Source of the DNA: Tetragonia tetragonoides
Lineage: Eukaryota; Streptophyta; Magnoliopsida; Caryophyllales; Aizoaceae
Direction: 5' to 3'
Length of the DNA: 64,000 nucleotides
Assembly (NCBI GenBank): GCA_038025085.1
Contig: CM076152.1
Coordinates: forward strand, 34,413,501 to 34,477,500
Both the position numbers and the translations under genes were made by a program. The notes beneath the pieces are model-generated. The model searched no databases, was not told the DNA's origin, and was given only the letters and a program-made list of their open reading frames with translations. Shown here in pieces: positions 37,090 through 50,300 of this stretch (positions within the stretch are counted from its first letter, which is position 1; every line of letters begins with the position of its first letter).

Positions 37090-39419
37090 GTATTTATTTT
37101 GCTAATTTTGCATTCTCTATGATCGTCACGACATTGCATAGCTGGATTATTATATTTCTAGAAAGCTCAATTTTGTTGATTTTCGTATGATTTTAGGTTT
37201 AGGTTTAGGTTTTTCGAATCAATGTGTTGTTTTGAGGAATTGGTGTGATAATTTTACTTCCGAGATTGTAAGTTGTGATGAATTATGTGTTTTTTTTTGT
37301 TTTACTTCAGCTTATATTTGTCTAAAATTAGGTTGATTGTTGAGTACTCCCATCTGAATCATAATCACTGCTGCTATTTGAGGATTTCGAGAAGAAAGAA
37401 ATTGTCACTTTGGGATGCTTGTACAATAATAATTTTTGCTGTGATATCATGATTCCCAAAATACTACGCTCCATTTAGGGGATTTTGGTGAAAAGATAAT
37501 GAAGTTTTTGATTTCTACCCAGTGTTGATAGTATGACTAATAATCGGGGATGGAGGTAGTAATGATTGCCATCACACCGGAGTGTCGATAGTAGAAACTA
37601 CTTTTCGTATAACCATCACACTGGAAGTAGGAACTTATGCGAGCATTAGGCTACTTTCCCCATTCTGCTGGAAAAATAAAGAACCTGCAACTCAATATAT
37701 GCGCATGCCGTATTCATGGTAGTTCAGGGTTACCAAACTCGCACAACGCTAAGTTCGTGGTCGTTGTAGAACCACATCACCCAGTATATGTGGGAGGAGG
37801 AGGGAGGGTATCATCGGAAGCCAAAAGACTGATACCGAACTCCTGTTGCCCTAATGCATTCTCAACCATCAACCCCTGCTATTTTATACTCCCCGTTTGG
37901 GTTTGGTTGACACAGATGTCAAGTAAGGGACGCTTTGCTTGTTTCTTATGCGCTAGCTGGTGTTCAAGTCAACTACTTCCTGTTTCTTATGGGCAAATAT
38001 GTAATAGAAGGTCTTGTGAATATGTAGCTATACCTATGTTTTCTGGATTATTATGGCGACAAGTTTAATTTTTAGTAGAGGTTATCGTTTTTATGTTGCT
38101 TGTTTATATAGTACATCACTGAAATACGTTAGGATATCTTCATAAATATCTTACAAGGGGGTAGCAGAAATATCTAACCACTGTTCTTCGAAGGCTTTGC
38201 TTAAGAGTGCCTTTTGTGAGGCTCAAGCAGTGTTTGGCGGTTCTTGATTTATGTTGGAGCCTTTGGAGGTAGCTCAGTGGTGACAGTCAGCTAATCTTAA
38301 CTGAAACAGTAGCCTCCTGCAGCTTTTGATTTCAGTCATCTTTATTTTTTCTACAGTTTGTGATTTACTTTTCGTTTCATTTATTTCCCGCTGTGCAAGC
38401 CAGCTTAGGGAGGCTCGTGAGATGGAACCAAACTAAGCATTTTTCTTAGTGCTGATATTCTATATCTGAGTAGTGTGCTAGATGCGAAGGGCCAATGGGA
38501 ATGATGTTGCTCTGCTGATGCGCGGTTCAACCCTAGCTCTTAATAAAAGTTTTGTAATGATCTTCTATATCTAGATTCTAGCCCTTGTTATGTTCGTATT
38601 CTGTCTCATCTTTATGTTCTTGTAGCATATGTCCCCTTAAGGCAAATTACCAGCAAGGAAGCCAAATCCCTCAACCCAGTAGCCCCTGGTACGTCAGAGA
38701 TGACTTTCTCGGAGTTGATTTCTGCAAAATAAACCCTTTAATGAAGTCGAATAGCACTAAAAGGACCTGTAAAGGCCATTCACACAATGGGTAAAGTACT
38801 TTTTAGGCTTTACAAGTGAAGTAAGCCTGTTTCCTAGTAAAATTTACAGAGATCTCTTCAAATGCATTACACTTCTTCATTGCTGTCTTTCAAACATATT
38901 TTGCAGCTTGTAGGGTTGCTGGGTTCCTTGGAATATGATTTCCATTCCTTCCATTCCATTATTCGAAAGCAATCCTCCAAGAATCTTTACATTCCTCTTT
39001 GGATAAGTAAGGGATAGTTGTCCCCAAACCAAGCCATTCTATATTGTCACTCACTCACTCCTATTATTGAAATTCATGTTTTAAAATGAGAATTAAAGAG
39101 GAAGAAAGGGGGGGGGGGGAGTAGATCATAGTGTTTTAAGAAAATGATATATAATTTATTTGTTCCTTGTTGTTTGTGCAGCAACCCGTATTAGGAAAAC
39201 ACAACATGTACTTAATTTTTCAGCAGATAGAAATTTCTGATGGCCAAAGAAAGTGTTTTTCACTGGACTTTATGTTGACCAAAGTAGCTTCCTTTGTAGT
39301 TTTGGCTGTTACATTTAAATGCTTTCCTTTTAGTTCTTTCCTTGGTCTTCATAACATACACTTCGTTTTTTTCTTCCCATTGTTTGATTTTAGAAAACAG
39401 CTTCCTCAACTATGTGCTC
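37090..39419 (+). other. Leader intron region of the CX9C/RMC1 unit
   Basis: No certain coding sequence. The 143-codon open frame at 37637-38068 is unrecognised. A stretch at 38626-38790 has an acceptor (TTCTTGTAG) and a donor (ACAATGG|GTAAAG) and could be an alternative leader exon. The acceptor TTGATTTTAG at 39384-39393 opens the exon that carries the CX9C start codon. Confidence 0.4.
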
Positions 39420-40873
39420 ATGAAGGACAAGAAGACTACTTCAGTACTTCAGCGCATCTTAGTCAATTGCGGAGCACAGGTATTAAATGGGCTTCATTAT
39501 AGCCCTCTTAAACAAATGATGGCTTTTTACACCTGATCATCTGATGATAATGGATGACCTCCAGATGATGATGTTTCACCTTCATCTATATTTGTAGTTC
39601 TTAATTCCTGAATGTATAAGATAGAGTTGGGTTACACCTAACTCTTTTCATCTTCTCTTTTAAGCCTCATTTTCTTGTTAAAAAAGAAAAAAACTTTACT
39701 TTAGATGAACAGGGTTCACACTGTATCCTAAGCAATCATACATTGGCAGTATAGTCAATAAGTCTATGAAATCTTTCCAGCATCTAGCAATGGATGTATT
39801 TATTTGTGTTCTAATAAAGAAAGAAAGAAAGAGTCCTGTCTAGTCTAGGCCTTTCTTTTTGGGGGGTGTATGTCTAGAGTTAAGTTGCTTTTGTTGCTTT
39901 GTACTGTAACACAGTTTAGGGAAAAGTTCATTCTGGTCTTTTGATCTGCTTCATTGTTAACTGACAAGTTTTTGACACCAAAACGCCTGTGAGTTCTGGA
40001 TCTTGATTGTCACTTGGTACTGGTCATCTCATTTTTGTGGCATATGTTTTGAAATTAAACCAGAGAGAAGATAATGAGGAAGGTCCACCAGAGGTTATAC
40101 TGTTATAGACATAAAAGCTCCTTTTGAAAAGATAAGAAACAAGATGATTCAGGAATATATTATTGTAGCTATAGTTATTAATTTTTCTCCCTAGTTACAA
40201 TGAGGTTCCTGGTAGCCCCACAATATTGATATCTCACAATTACATAATAAGCTTGCCTGCTGAGAAACCTTGCTGGCTACATGGTTTAAAACTGCTAAAT
40301 AATTAATGGTCTAAAGTCTAAACTACCAAGGTCTTTAATTAAGGCCTAGACATGCAATAACCATATCAACTCGCACAATATTATTAGATGGATGCTCTCC
40401 ACTCAACCATATCACCGTCTATTTGGTTTTTCAGCCAGTAACCTCAAATTTGTAGATTATCATATGATCCCGTTCCATCAAATATCTAGAACTATTGACT
40501 CTTCAATCTTCATTGTCTGAAATTCTCTTTGCAGCATTAATCTACAGTTTTTGTAACAACCTTGTGCTACCACTATCTTTTTTAATTGCAAGTAGTGTTT
40601 CATTTTTACCGCATGTAGCACAATTTTACTCCAATTCTTTGTATCCAGGCAAAGACTTACGGGAGCTGTGTTGCAGCAAAGATTCCAGAAGTTGAGCGTG
40701 ATATGTGTTTGAAAGAATGTTGTGCTCTGAAGATATGTATGCAGAATGTGGTATTGTTTCCCGTGAATAGTACATATATGGTTTGAGCAGCATGTAAAAC
40801 CTCTTCCTTATTGTATTTTAATGATGTAAAATCTAATACTGAGTATATCTTTTAGCTTAAAGGCAAGGCTTAA
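39420..40873 (+). CDS. NDUFAF8: Twin-CX9C mitochondrial protein, NDUFAF8-like (59 aa)
   Basis: Three coding exons: 39420-39479, 40649-40750 and 40856-40873, with GT-AG introns in phase 0, giving 59 residues. Cysteines 17 and 27 and cysteines 40 and 50 form two CX9C motifs, the fold imported and oxidised by the mitochondrial MIA40 pathway. The text around them (TYGSCVAAKIPEVERDMC) resembles plant homologues of the complex I assembly factor NDUFAF8 (C17orf89), as I remember them. Two extra cysteines (44, 45) lie where a Phe-Leu-like pair is usual. The start is the first in-frame ATG after the acceptor at 39393. The ORF precedes the RMC1 start by 449 bp on the same strand, with no visible promoter between, so it may be translated as an upstream ORF of the RMC1 mRNA. 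Role in complex I assembly is inferred from the family. Confidence 0.8.
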
Positions 40874-41322
40874 TGGAAATATCTGCTCACCGTCACGGGC
40901 TCAAGGCATATCTGGAATCACAACTACTATTGTTTAGTAGAACTTAGAGACCAGTTGAAAGGGTGCACAACTGACTTTTGTGTATTCTTGCAAGCAGACT
41001 GAGGTATGTTCGAATACTGATTTTTCTACAATAAAGCATCAGAAAACTGACCAATGTTATCGTGAAGATGTGAAGTAATAATATTCTTATGGCTAAAATG
41101 TGTTTTTGCTTATCTCCCTTCTGTAGGATATACATTCAGTGCATTTTTCTTTTCTTTTCTTTTATTTGTAGTTCCTTGCGCACTTTGGTTCCCTATATAA
41201 ATTTAACTTCTTTGTTCCTGTTTCAGTTTTATTGAAGCTCAAGGGCTTTGTTTTAGGATCCTGGGTCATCTGACCCTGTAATTAAATAGACCTTAGACAC
41301 AAAGAAAGAGGACATATTACAA
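40874..41322 (+). other. Inter-ORF leader with a probable intron
   Basis: After the CX9C stop, a good donor (GACTGAG|GTATGT) ends an exon at 41003, and acceptors follow at 41226 (TGTTTCAG) and 41256 (TTTGTTTTAG). Splicing would leave roughly 200 bases of mRNA between the two ORFs. The CX9C stop overlaps an ATG (TAATG) that opens a 24-codon frame. Confidence 0.45.
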
Positions 41323-44300
41323 ATGCACCACGAAGCATCAACTTCCCAGCCCCGCATTGCCTTAAGTGGATCAGGTGCCTTATGTCATGGTTATATCCAG
41401 TATCCACCTCTGAGATGCAGCATCCCTGGGTCAAAAGGCTTGTTCTATGATGATGGAAATAAGCTATTGCTCTGTCCGACATCTGATCAGGTAATCTCAC
41501 ACAATGATATAAATGTTAAATTGAAAAGGTAATTTGAATCTTGCTTTATCAAAGGTTTTGCTTATACCATGAATTAAAATGGTTAATAATCTGATGCCAC
41601 TTCTAGGTTTTTTCGTGGAAAGTTGTACCTTTCAACCCTCATGTTGAACCCTCGTCTGTGTCAATAAGCGAAGGGCCGGTGTTGTCTGCTCGATATTCTC
41701 TTGATACAAAGACCTTAGCTATTCAGCGATCTACAAATGAGATTCAGTTTAGGAACAAGGAGACAGGCAGGACATTCAGCCACAGGTGTCGCCTAGAGTC
41801 TGAAAGTATACTGGGGTTCTTCTGGATAGATTGCCCTACTTGTAATTTCGTACTTGTGAAGACAAGGTATGTGATTCAAAAGCTTCAATATCCGTTTGTG
41901 TAAAATGATGACAACTTTTGATATTTAACTTTCTATGCTGGACTGACCCCCCCGCCCCCCCTATCTTGACTATTTTCTGTCTGATCAGTCTGGTGTTTTC
42001 CATCGTAATATTTCCATTCTTGTCATCCCATGAACTGAAAAGGGATGTCCATCATTGAGATTGATGTGTCTCCCTTGTATTTCCTGTTGTAGAGAGACAC
42101 CAGGTAAAAGGTTGAGCATGTATATAATCTGCTGAGCAGAATATATGAAACTGAAGGAAACAGTGGGTATGGAGCTGACACATTTATAACCAAATCCAGG
42201 ATTATTTGCACCCATAGTGTCAATCAATTGCAAGATCTAGAGAAAGAGAAAGTATTTATTATAACAAGTGTCAACTATACAGCATGAGAGGACAAGACAT
42301 CCTCTCCAAATAATAAGTACAAGTTAGCCAGTTCCGCTGGACCTTAGAAATTGTATTGTATAGCTCTTACATGCTCCAGCAGCTCTAGCATATCTCACCA
42401 TCTCAAGAGAGAAGCAAATAGCGTAAATTTGTGAAAATTGAATTGCTAGCTTTTATGATCTTCTTTTTGGTCTGATTTGTTTAGCCCTCCAGTTTTATAG
42501 CATCTTTCTGTTGGAACTTGAAACAAATAGCCTATTGATCGTTATGTATACAGGTTGGAAACTGTAGAGTTATTAGTGGAGGTTTTAGAATGTTATTCAA
42601 TGACTAGATCAGCCATCAGAGTATAATTATTAAAGCAAGCAACATCCCTAAGTGTTATCTGTAAAAAAAATTCGATGTGTTTACAACTCACAACTATGAA
42701 TATCTCATCTTGCAAGTATCTTATTTCTATAATGCATCTTGAGTTCAAACTGTCACCCCTGGGGCTTGTTCTTGTTGTATAGTGCCTTCTCCAGGCAGCT
42801 TTCTATTTATGAAGAGACCCATAAAAACAAAAGAAAATAATTTTAGCTTAACTGTGCATTTTTATGCCGTTGTCATTTTTGTCATTCACTTTCAGCCTTT
42901 AGTATGGTCTGATAACTTACATGTCACTTTACCATGCTATTTTTCAGTGGTCTGGACTTGTTGACTTATGAATCTGAAACACAAGATCTTCGATTTGTTG
43001 AATCCAAGAATATTAATGTGACTTGGTACACCTACACACATGAAAGTCGTCTGATCCTTCTTGCTTCTGGAATGCAGTGCAAGAGTTATACGGGGTTTCA
43101 GGTATTGTCTTTTCAGACATGCTTCCATTCCTTGATTTCACTTGATCTTCAGTTGTTGGGGGGTGGGGGGGGGGAATAAGAGCACAAAGCTGGTTCTGAA
43201 AAAGTATGAATGTCAAATGACTATGTGGTCCGTGTCGTTCGAGTATTGTGGCGATTATACCATGAGTGAGAAGGTTTAAGAATACTAACTTGGGAATATA
43301 GGAATATCATGTTCATGATTGCACTGAGAGTATGGCTAACAATGAACTTGCAATTGTTCATTCTTCTCTCTCTCTCCTACTTTCTCACCTATCCACCTCA
43401 CCATGGCTTATATCACGAACTCCACCAAAAACCAAGTTAATTCATAAACTCAATTGACTTGTTCATCATTCTTTCTCCTCCCCGTAATAAACATGGATCT
43501 TAAAGCATTTTAGAGAAAATTTGTGTCAAATCATTACAAAATGGGTCTCATTTTGTAAAGCATGAAAATATATGACTACTACCATATTTTATGCCCATTT
43601 GAAGTTCAAATATGAAATTTAAGGCATCCCCACCATGACACGTGTCAGTGTGTGGTTGAAACCCCTCCCATGAACCCAATTGTGTCATGTTCACCAAATG
43701 ACCATTTCATGAACAAAAGGCTCTTTGTTCACCATTCTCTCTCCTCATGTACTTGCCAAGTTCATGGATATTGCCCATTTTTTAAGTTCATCCCTGTCTC
43801 TCATCTTTCTGTGAACTTGACAAGTTCACCAATAGCCATGGTCTGAGAGCTTCTTGTATTTATCTTAGACGTTATGTGATTGACAGTGACAGTGAGAAAG
43901 TAATGTACCTGATAGCTGACACCTTTTATTAGTTGGAACTGGTTTGACGGTTTCATCAACCATGTGTTTGATACAAATGAGCCTTCACCCTTCACACATT
44001 GATGTGAAAACCTGTTTGTCTTTATGCGTGTTTGTTTTCCTCTTATGGGGCTTTAGGCATTCATTTATGATGCTGGTTAAGCTATACTTTAAAGAATGCA
44101 CTAAAGTACGATTACTAATTCATACATGATTTCCTCAAAAAAGGTTGTTTTAGAAACTATTTCCAAGATTAGGCTGGGATCAGAAGTATTTCCTAAGATG
44201 GTGTCCATATAGGATTGGGTATACATGGACCAATTTTTTTCGTTGACAAGCCCAAACTCGCTGTTAGCCACATCAAGTTACTCTGAAGAGAGACGCTATC

Positions 44301-47300
44301 GGAGACATTGAGTTACATGGACGAAAAAAAAAGAACTAAATCAGACTTTAATCTGGATAATTAGATCAGCATCTTGATTCTGTAATTCACCCATTTTAAT
44401 GGTTTCAATTGCTACTATTATTATCCAATTCACTCCTGCGAACCCAATGGCAAAATATTCGCAATCCAATTAATACAAATTCCTAAGCAATTGTTTCAAG
44501 TCCCAAATTTAAACAACCAGGTGGTCCAGGTTGGAGGAATTGATAGCCGCCGCCGTCGGGATGCCGTCGAAGATCCGCTACCGATGAATTTATGAAGGTA
44601 TTTTGCCGTCAGAATGAGCAAGAGGAGAGAGAATAAGGTGGGCATGGACGGATAGGAGGCTATTGAAGAAAGGAGGTGGAGAGATAGCATGAGTGAGCTG
44701 AGATGGAGCTTAAGGTTGATAGTGTCATGGTGAATTGGTGATGATGAAGATGAGTTTAAGGATGAGCTGAGAGGGAGAGAAGTGTGATGGTCTGATGGAC
44801 AAGGAACGAGTGTTAATTTATCTGACCTTTGTCGGCGAGGGATACATGTCTCCTTTTTTTTTGGAATTTGTTGATGAGTCGCTTCCTCGGACAGCGCGTT
44901 TGTACTAATGAAGTCGCCGTGGGCTATAGCGAGTTTGAGGCTGACAGCAAGAAGAATATACCGAGGTTCATATCGTCCTATCCTACGTGGACACCCTCTT
45001 GGGAAATACTTTTGATCCCAGCCTAATCTTGGAAATAGTTTCTAAAATAGCCTTTTTTGAGGAAATCATTCGACCTCTCTTATCTAAAAAAGCTTATGTA
45101 TTTATACTGACCTCACAGAGAGAGTTAACTTATTGTTTTACCCTTATGGAATCTATTGTCAATTGTCATCAGAATGGCTTTGTACATAATTTTCGATAAG
45201 TTTCCGTCAAATGTACAAACATTGCTTCGAACTGCAGAGACCATGAAGCTCTCCAAGTTTGGTTGTTTTTCCTCTCTTTTTTTTTTCTTTTTTTTTTTTT
45301 TTGTGTGTGTGTGTGTGCTACTTATCAAAGATGTTTTCATCGTGGGTCATCCAGAAAGAGTCTCCCCACCAATTTCAACTTGACATGCGAAGGGTGCGTA
45401 AATGTATGTTACTCGGATCATCTGGTTTAGACACACCAATATGGGTATAGACACTTAAAACTTTATTTTAGGCCAACAATGCCCATAAATGTTCTTTTAG
45501 ATAACATGGGTATCCAAGCTTTTTTCTTGACTAATCCCATGGGCCCTGAAGTTTTACCAGAAAAAACCTCCAATGGCCCTAAAGTTAACAATGCTCTTAA
45601 TTTTAAGAAAATGGCTTGACTCCAATACCCATACATGGAGATTGTTGTTAAGTTGGCTCTGAGTAACATAGGCATACATTGTGACTACTGACCTCTCCCG
45701 ACCACGACAATTGGCGGCATCTTACTTGATTGTCTCGTTATCTTTTCGTAGGCCGCAAGGAAGTTTTGGCTTTTGACTGACAATATCTATCATTCTATTG
45801 TGTTTACATCTCTGGCCTTGGATTGGATTACCCTTGCCAGTTTATGCAGTTTAGTATTATTAATCTATCCTTTCATAAATTGGTTGACGCACATCCTATT
45901 ATTTTCATTTAGCTTTCAGCTGCTGGAATCATTCGCTTGCCGAAGTTTGACATGCTTATGGCCAAGTCTGAGGCCCATGATAAACCAGTCCTAGCTGCTG
46001 AAGATGTTCAAATTATCACAGTGTAAGGTTTTCTGATTTGGTGCTGATTGTTGCGTATATTATGTCTTATCCCCCTTAGTTTGCATTTAAGAGTAATATC
46101 CCTGTGCTAAGTCTCAATCTTTGCAGCTATGGAAGAATATACTGCTTGCAAGTTGATAGAGTGGCCATGCTGCTCCACTGCTATAGATTTTACCGTGATG
46201 CTGTGGTACGACAGGTACTTTCCAGATGGATCTTTATCTATTTATACTTCTGATTTCTTCTTACATATCTGGAACCACTTGTAATTGAACTTCATTAGGG
46301 AAAGGCAGACAAAGTTGAGAAAGATTTTCCCATTTTGGGTGCATTCCCTTCCATTGCTACAATTCAAGATAAGCTTGGGAACAACGATTAAATGGCAATA
46401 TTTTCCTTTCTTACTATTTTCTTATTTTCTGCAGGAATCCTGATTTTTTTTCTTTCATCTCAGCACATATTTTTCATTGTCTCTCTAAAGCCTCCTTTAT
46501 ATAAAATCTCTATCGTCATGGATTTTTGGGGGACCTAGCTTTGGCATGTTATACTTCTGCATCTAATATTAAATTAATTTCTCACTCTGAATAGTGCTTT
46601 GATGTAATGTTCCTGTTACTTCCAGGGGTCTTTACCGATTTACTCAAGCAAGGTGGCTGTGAATGTGGTTGATAATGTGGTGCTTGTTCATCAAGTGGAT
46701 GCTAAGGTTGTCATACTTTATGACCTATTTGCAGAATCTAGGGCACCAATATCTGCTCCCCTTCCTCTACTTTTGAGGGGTTATCCTAGATCTAGCATGT
46801 TGTTTGGCCAAACTGTCGAAGATAATGGAAGTTCAGAGTTGAAAAAAACAAATGATCAGGAGACGATCCTTTACGGAGATGGCTGGACATTCCTCATTCC
46901 TGATCTTATATGTGATACCAGTAGTGGGCTTCTTTGGAAGGTCCATTTGGACTTGGATGTGAGCTCTCCTTCCTTTTCCTTTTATAGGTGATTTAGTGAA
47001 TTTTGCTATTGTTGGACAAAGCCCAGATACGCGTGTTATCTTAATTGTGCTATTGTTACATTGGGTACTTAATTTCAGGCTATATCTGTGAGCAGCTCAG
47101 AAGTACCCTCAGTTATGGAATTCCTGCAGCGGAGGAAGTTAGAAGCTAATAAGGTTTTCCTCTGTGACCTGCTTCATTTTCAGAACTGCAAATTGAGCAA
47201 ACATATATTTCAATTTTTTTTGCAATTGTTGCTGTTGATATCATAAATATTTATTTGAAATGTGCCCTCAGTGATCTCTCACCTCTCCTTAACTTTGGAG

Positions 47301-50300
47301 CAGTAGCCCTCATGTTTAGGGCAAGAATTAGGAACGTAGGTCCAACGTCCAACACTCGGATGGAATCTGGCGAGAACATTTCTTGAAATCCCAGTTCTCT
47401 TTGGCACAATTTTCAGTAGTATTACGCGCCAAAAAATTAGAATAATTAAAGAAGAATAACTGGTTCGCACGTCTTGTGTGAACAGTTGGAATTCATTTTA
47501 CACTTATTGGTTTCCCTTAGCCTGTCATCTATCAGAAATATGTACAGCTCCAGTTTATGGTTTGTTTAAAAGAGATGGGGAAAACATTTGGGATATCATT
47601 TAGATTGATTTGGAACTCCATTATCTTTTTGCTAGTCTAAGCTATTATGAACTGCTGACAGTTTTTCTGGTCATTCAGCCTGAGAAAATTCAGATTGGAC
47701 CAGTCAGTTCAATTAGTATGCTTTGCTGAACTGATCATCAATATGAAATTAGTCTAAAGTGGGGTCAGAAATGCCAGTGAAACTGGTTGACACATCTCGA
47801 ACCTCTGTTAATTGGACCTTGGAATTGAAGTAAGGAGCATGGCAATCTTGCCTAGATTAGAGTCCCGAAAGCAGTAGTACATGACAATGATCTTGCCTAG
47901 ATCATACTATCAGTTCACTTGCTGCACTAGGATACAACTCTTTTACTGCTATTGATTGAACTGCTAACAAGTGACAGGATGCCCACCCCTATCCCTAATT
48001 TAACACTTCTGCATGAAGTGGTTCTAGGAGCAGGTTGTTAGGCTTTGGTTCTAGTCAAAAATTCAAAAGGTGTCGGTCAATTCATAGGGATCCAGCACAT
48101 GTTCTTTTGGTTTGTGGTGTTTTATATAACAAATGTTGCCAAATATGGCCATATTTGCCATCTTTCAGTGCCTTTTGCTTGACAGGAACAGCAGTTTGTG
48201 TTCTCTGACACATTCATGCCTAAATATTGACTTGGGACACTGTTCTCCTGCTAAATACTTCTAAAGCATGTTTCCCTACCCCATAAGCTGTATGCAATAG
48301 AGGAGTGTTTAGTTGTATTGGCATGTAAACACTTTGATCTTCGTTCAAGTGTAGAGCTTTGTCCTCATTCTCCCTCCGCCCCCATCTAATTGTTCACTTC
48401 GTAACTTATGAGTCACAAATCATGAAGTGGACAATCAAATTGTGACAGAGGGAGTATCTTTTTCCTGCTCACCTGCATATAGACTCTTCTTGCTTAGTTC
48501 AAAGAATTGATGTCCAAGATTTGACAATATTAAGTATTTATATGTCCCATTCTTTTCTTGTCATTAAGATTCCATAGCTTAATTAATTCATGCTGTATAA
48601 ACCATGACTCTGCCCCTTTCTCTGAATCAGGCTAAGCAATTATGTTTGGCACTAGCACGGACCATCATATTAGAGCGTAAGCAAGTGGATAATGTTGCTC
48701 GAGCAATGGATGTCCTTATTACTTCGTATTCGCATGCAATTAAGACAGGCGTTTACTTTAAGGGAATGAAAGCTGAGAAGAGTTCTGCCTCCAGTGCCCA
48801 GCATGTCCATAGCCCAAGATCGGTTTCTGAAGAATCATCAAACAAAGGAGGTTTAAGGGCTGGATCTATTAAAATTGAGTCTAATGTTGTGATTAGCAAT
48901 GAACCTCTTAGCCGATCTTCAATATTTTCAGATTTAGATTCTGAGGAAGGAAAGGTTGGTCCAAGTTCAGCCAGAAGTAACTTGGTAATGGGTGCTGAAA
49001 TATCCGAGGGCAAGGTTCAGCCATCATTGCCTCAAATGCCTGGTTCCAGTAGCGTCCCATTGGATGCTAATAATTCAGAACAGAATGAGTCTCAGATCAG
49101 CACTGCGGCCATTTCACCTGATGAGGTTTACTGCTTTGTGTTTGCTCCAGTAGATGAAGAGATGGCTGGAGACCCTTCTTATATGGTTGCTGTCATTGTT
49201 GAGTTCCTTCGCAGGTGCTATTTGATATCTTATTGTTTATTAGGAGAAGGGAAATTTCTATTTTGGCTGCCTGAGGCTTGGTATAGTGTTCAGAAGGATG
49301 CATGGGTGTCTGCATATTTTTCACCTTGGTGCACCGAAGTTCAATAAAGAGTTTTCCTTTGGGTCACGTCGTCCAAACCATAACTCAGTTAAAATTTTCT
49401 ACAACATGATGACATAATCAAGACTGAGTTTCCAATATATTGTCAATTTTGGTAATTATGAGTTATGACTATACATACCCGACTTAAGTGTCTCTATTAA
49501 AAAAGGATTGAAAAGAAAAATTATATATATTAGCTATTTTTTACTAGTTACGTTTAAAATTTTATTATCTAATATATGATGGTAATAATTTTTAGCCCTT
49601 TTTTCCTAAACAATTTTTTATTTCAATCTTTCTTCAAATATAAAAAATCAAGACCTCTTATTGTCTTTGAACACCTTGATATTGTGCTTTACTTAAAAGA
49701 GTTAATTCTGTCAATGGATGGTACCATCTAAATATGTTCAAGAACCTGGGGCGCCAAAATGGGAACACGCAAAATGCTTGATAAATACACAAAACTTCGA
49801 AAAACTGGAAATTAGATTTGCGTGTCTTATGAGCCTTCCTATAGCACCCCCCCCCCCCCCCCCCAAATCCCCTGATAAATAAGTCTATATCTAAATTCAT
49901 GATTTATATCTTTGAACATATTATAATTGTCTGAGTTTAGATATATGTAGTCATGATTGTAGGATACATGTGGCGAAACCATACTGTTTTGTTGTCAACC
50001 ACTTTAACTTGAATACTTCCTAGCTGGAGGACTAAATTAAGACGACTCGACAAATCTCATTATTAGCTCTTGCATGGAAATGTGGTTAGCAGGGTAGACT
50101 AATAGCTGCTGACTAGGCCATTGTAATATTTTGCCCCCAAATGAAATTTGTGTGCTGCTCATTGCAACCCCAAAACAAATGATTTTCCATTTTCTGTGGG
50201 AGTTGATTTCTTTACCATCGTTGGCTAGCCATAATGGCTGTGTCTATAAGCGTCCCATGTAGTTCTTTTTAGTTTCCCGTATTTAAGCGATCAACTTGTT

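Noticed and set aside
37637..38068. 143-codon open frame in the leader intron
   Set aside because: No recognisable domain or motif; composition and position fit non-coding leader sequence.
38258..38310. tRNA-like GGAGGTAGCTCAGTGGTGA sequence
   Set aside because: Only an A-box-like half is present; no B box at the right distance and no cloverleaf, so not called as a tRNA or SINE.
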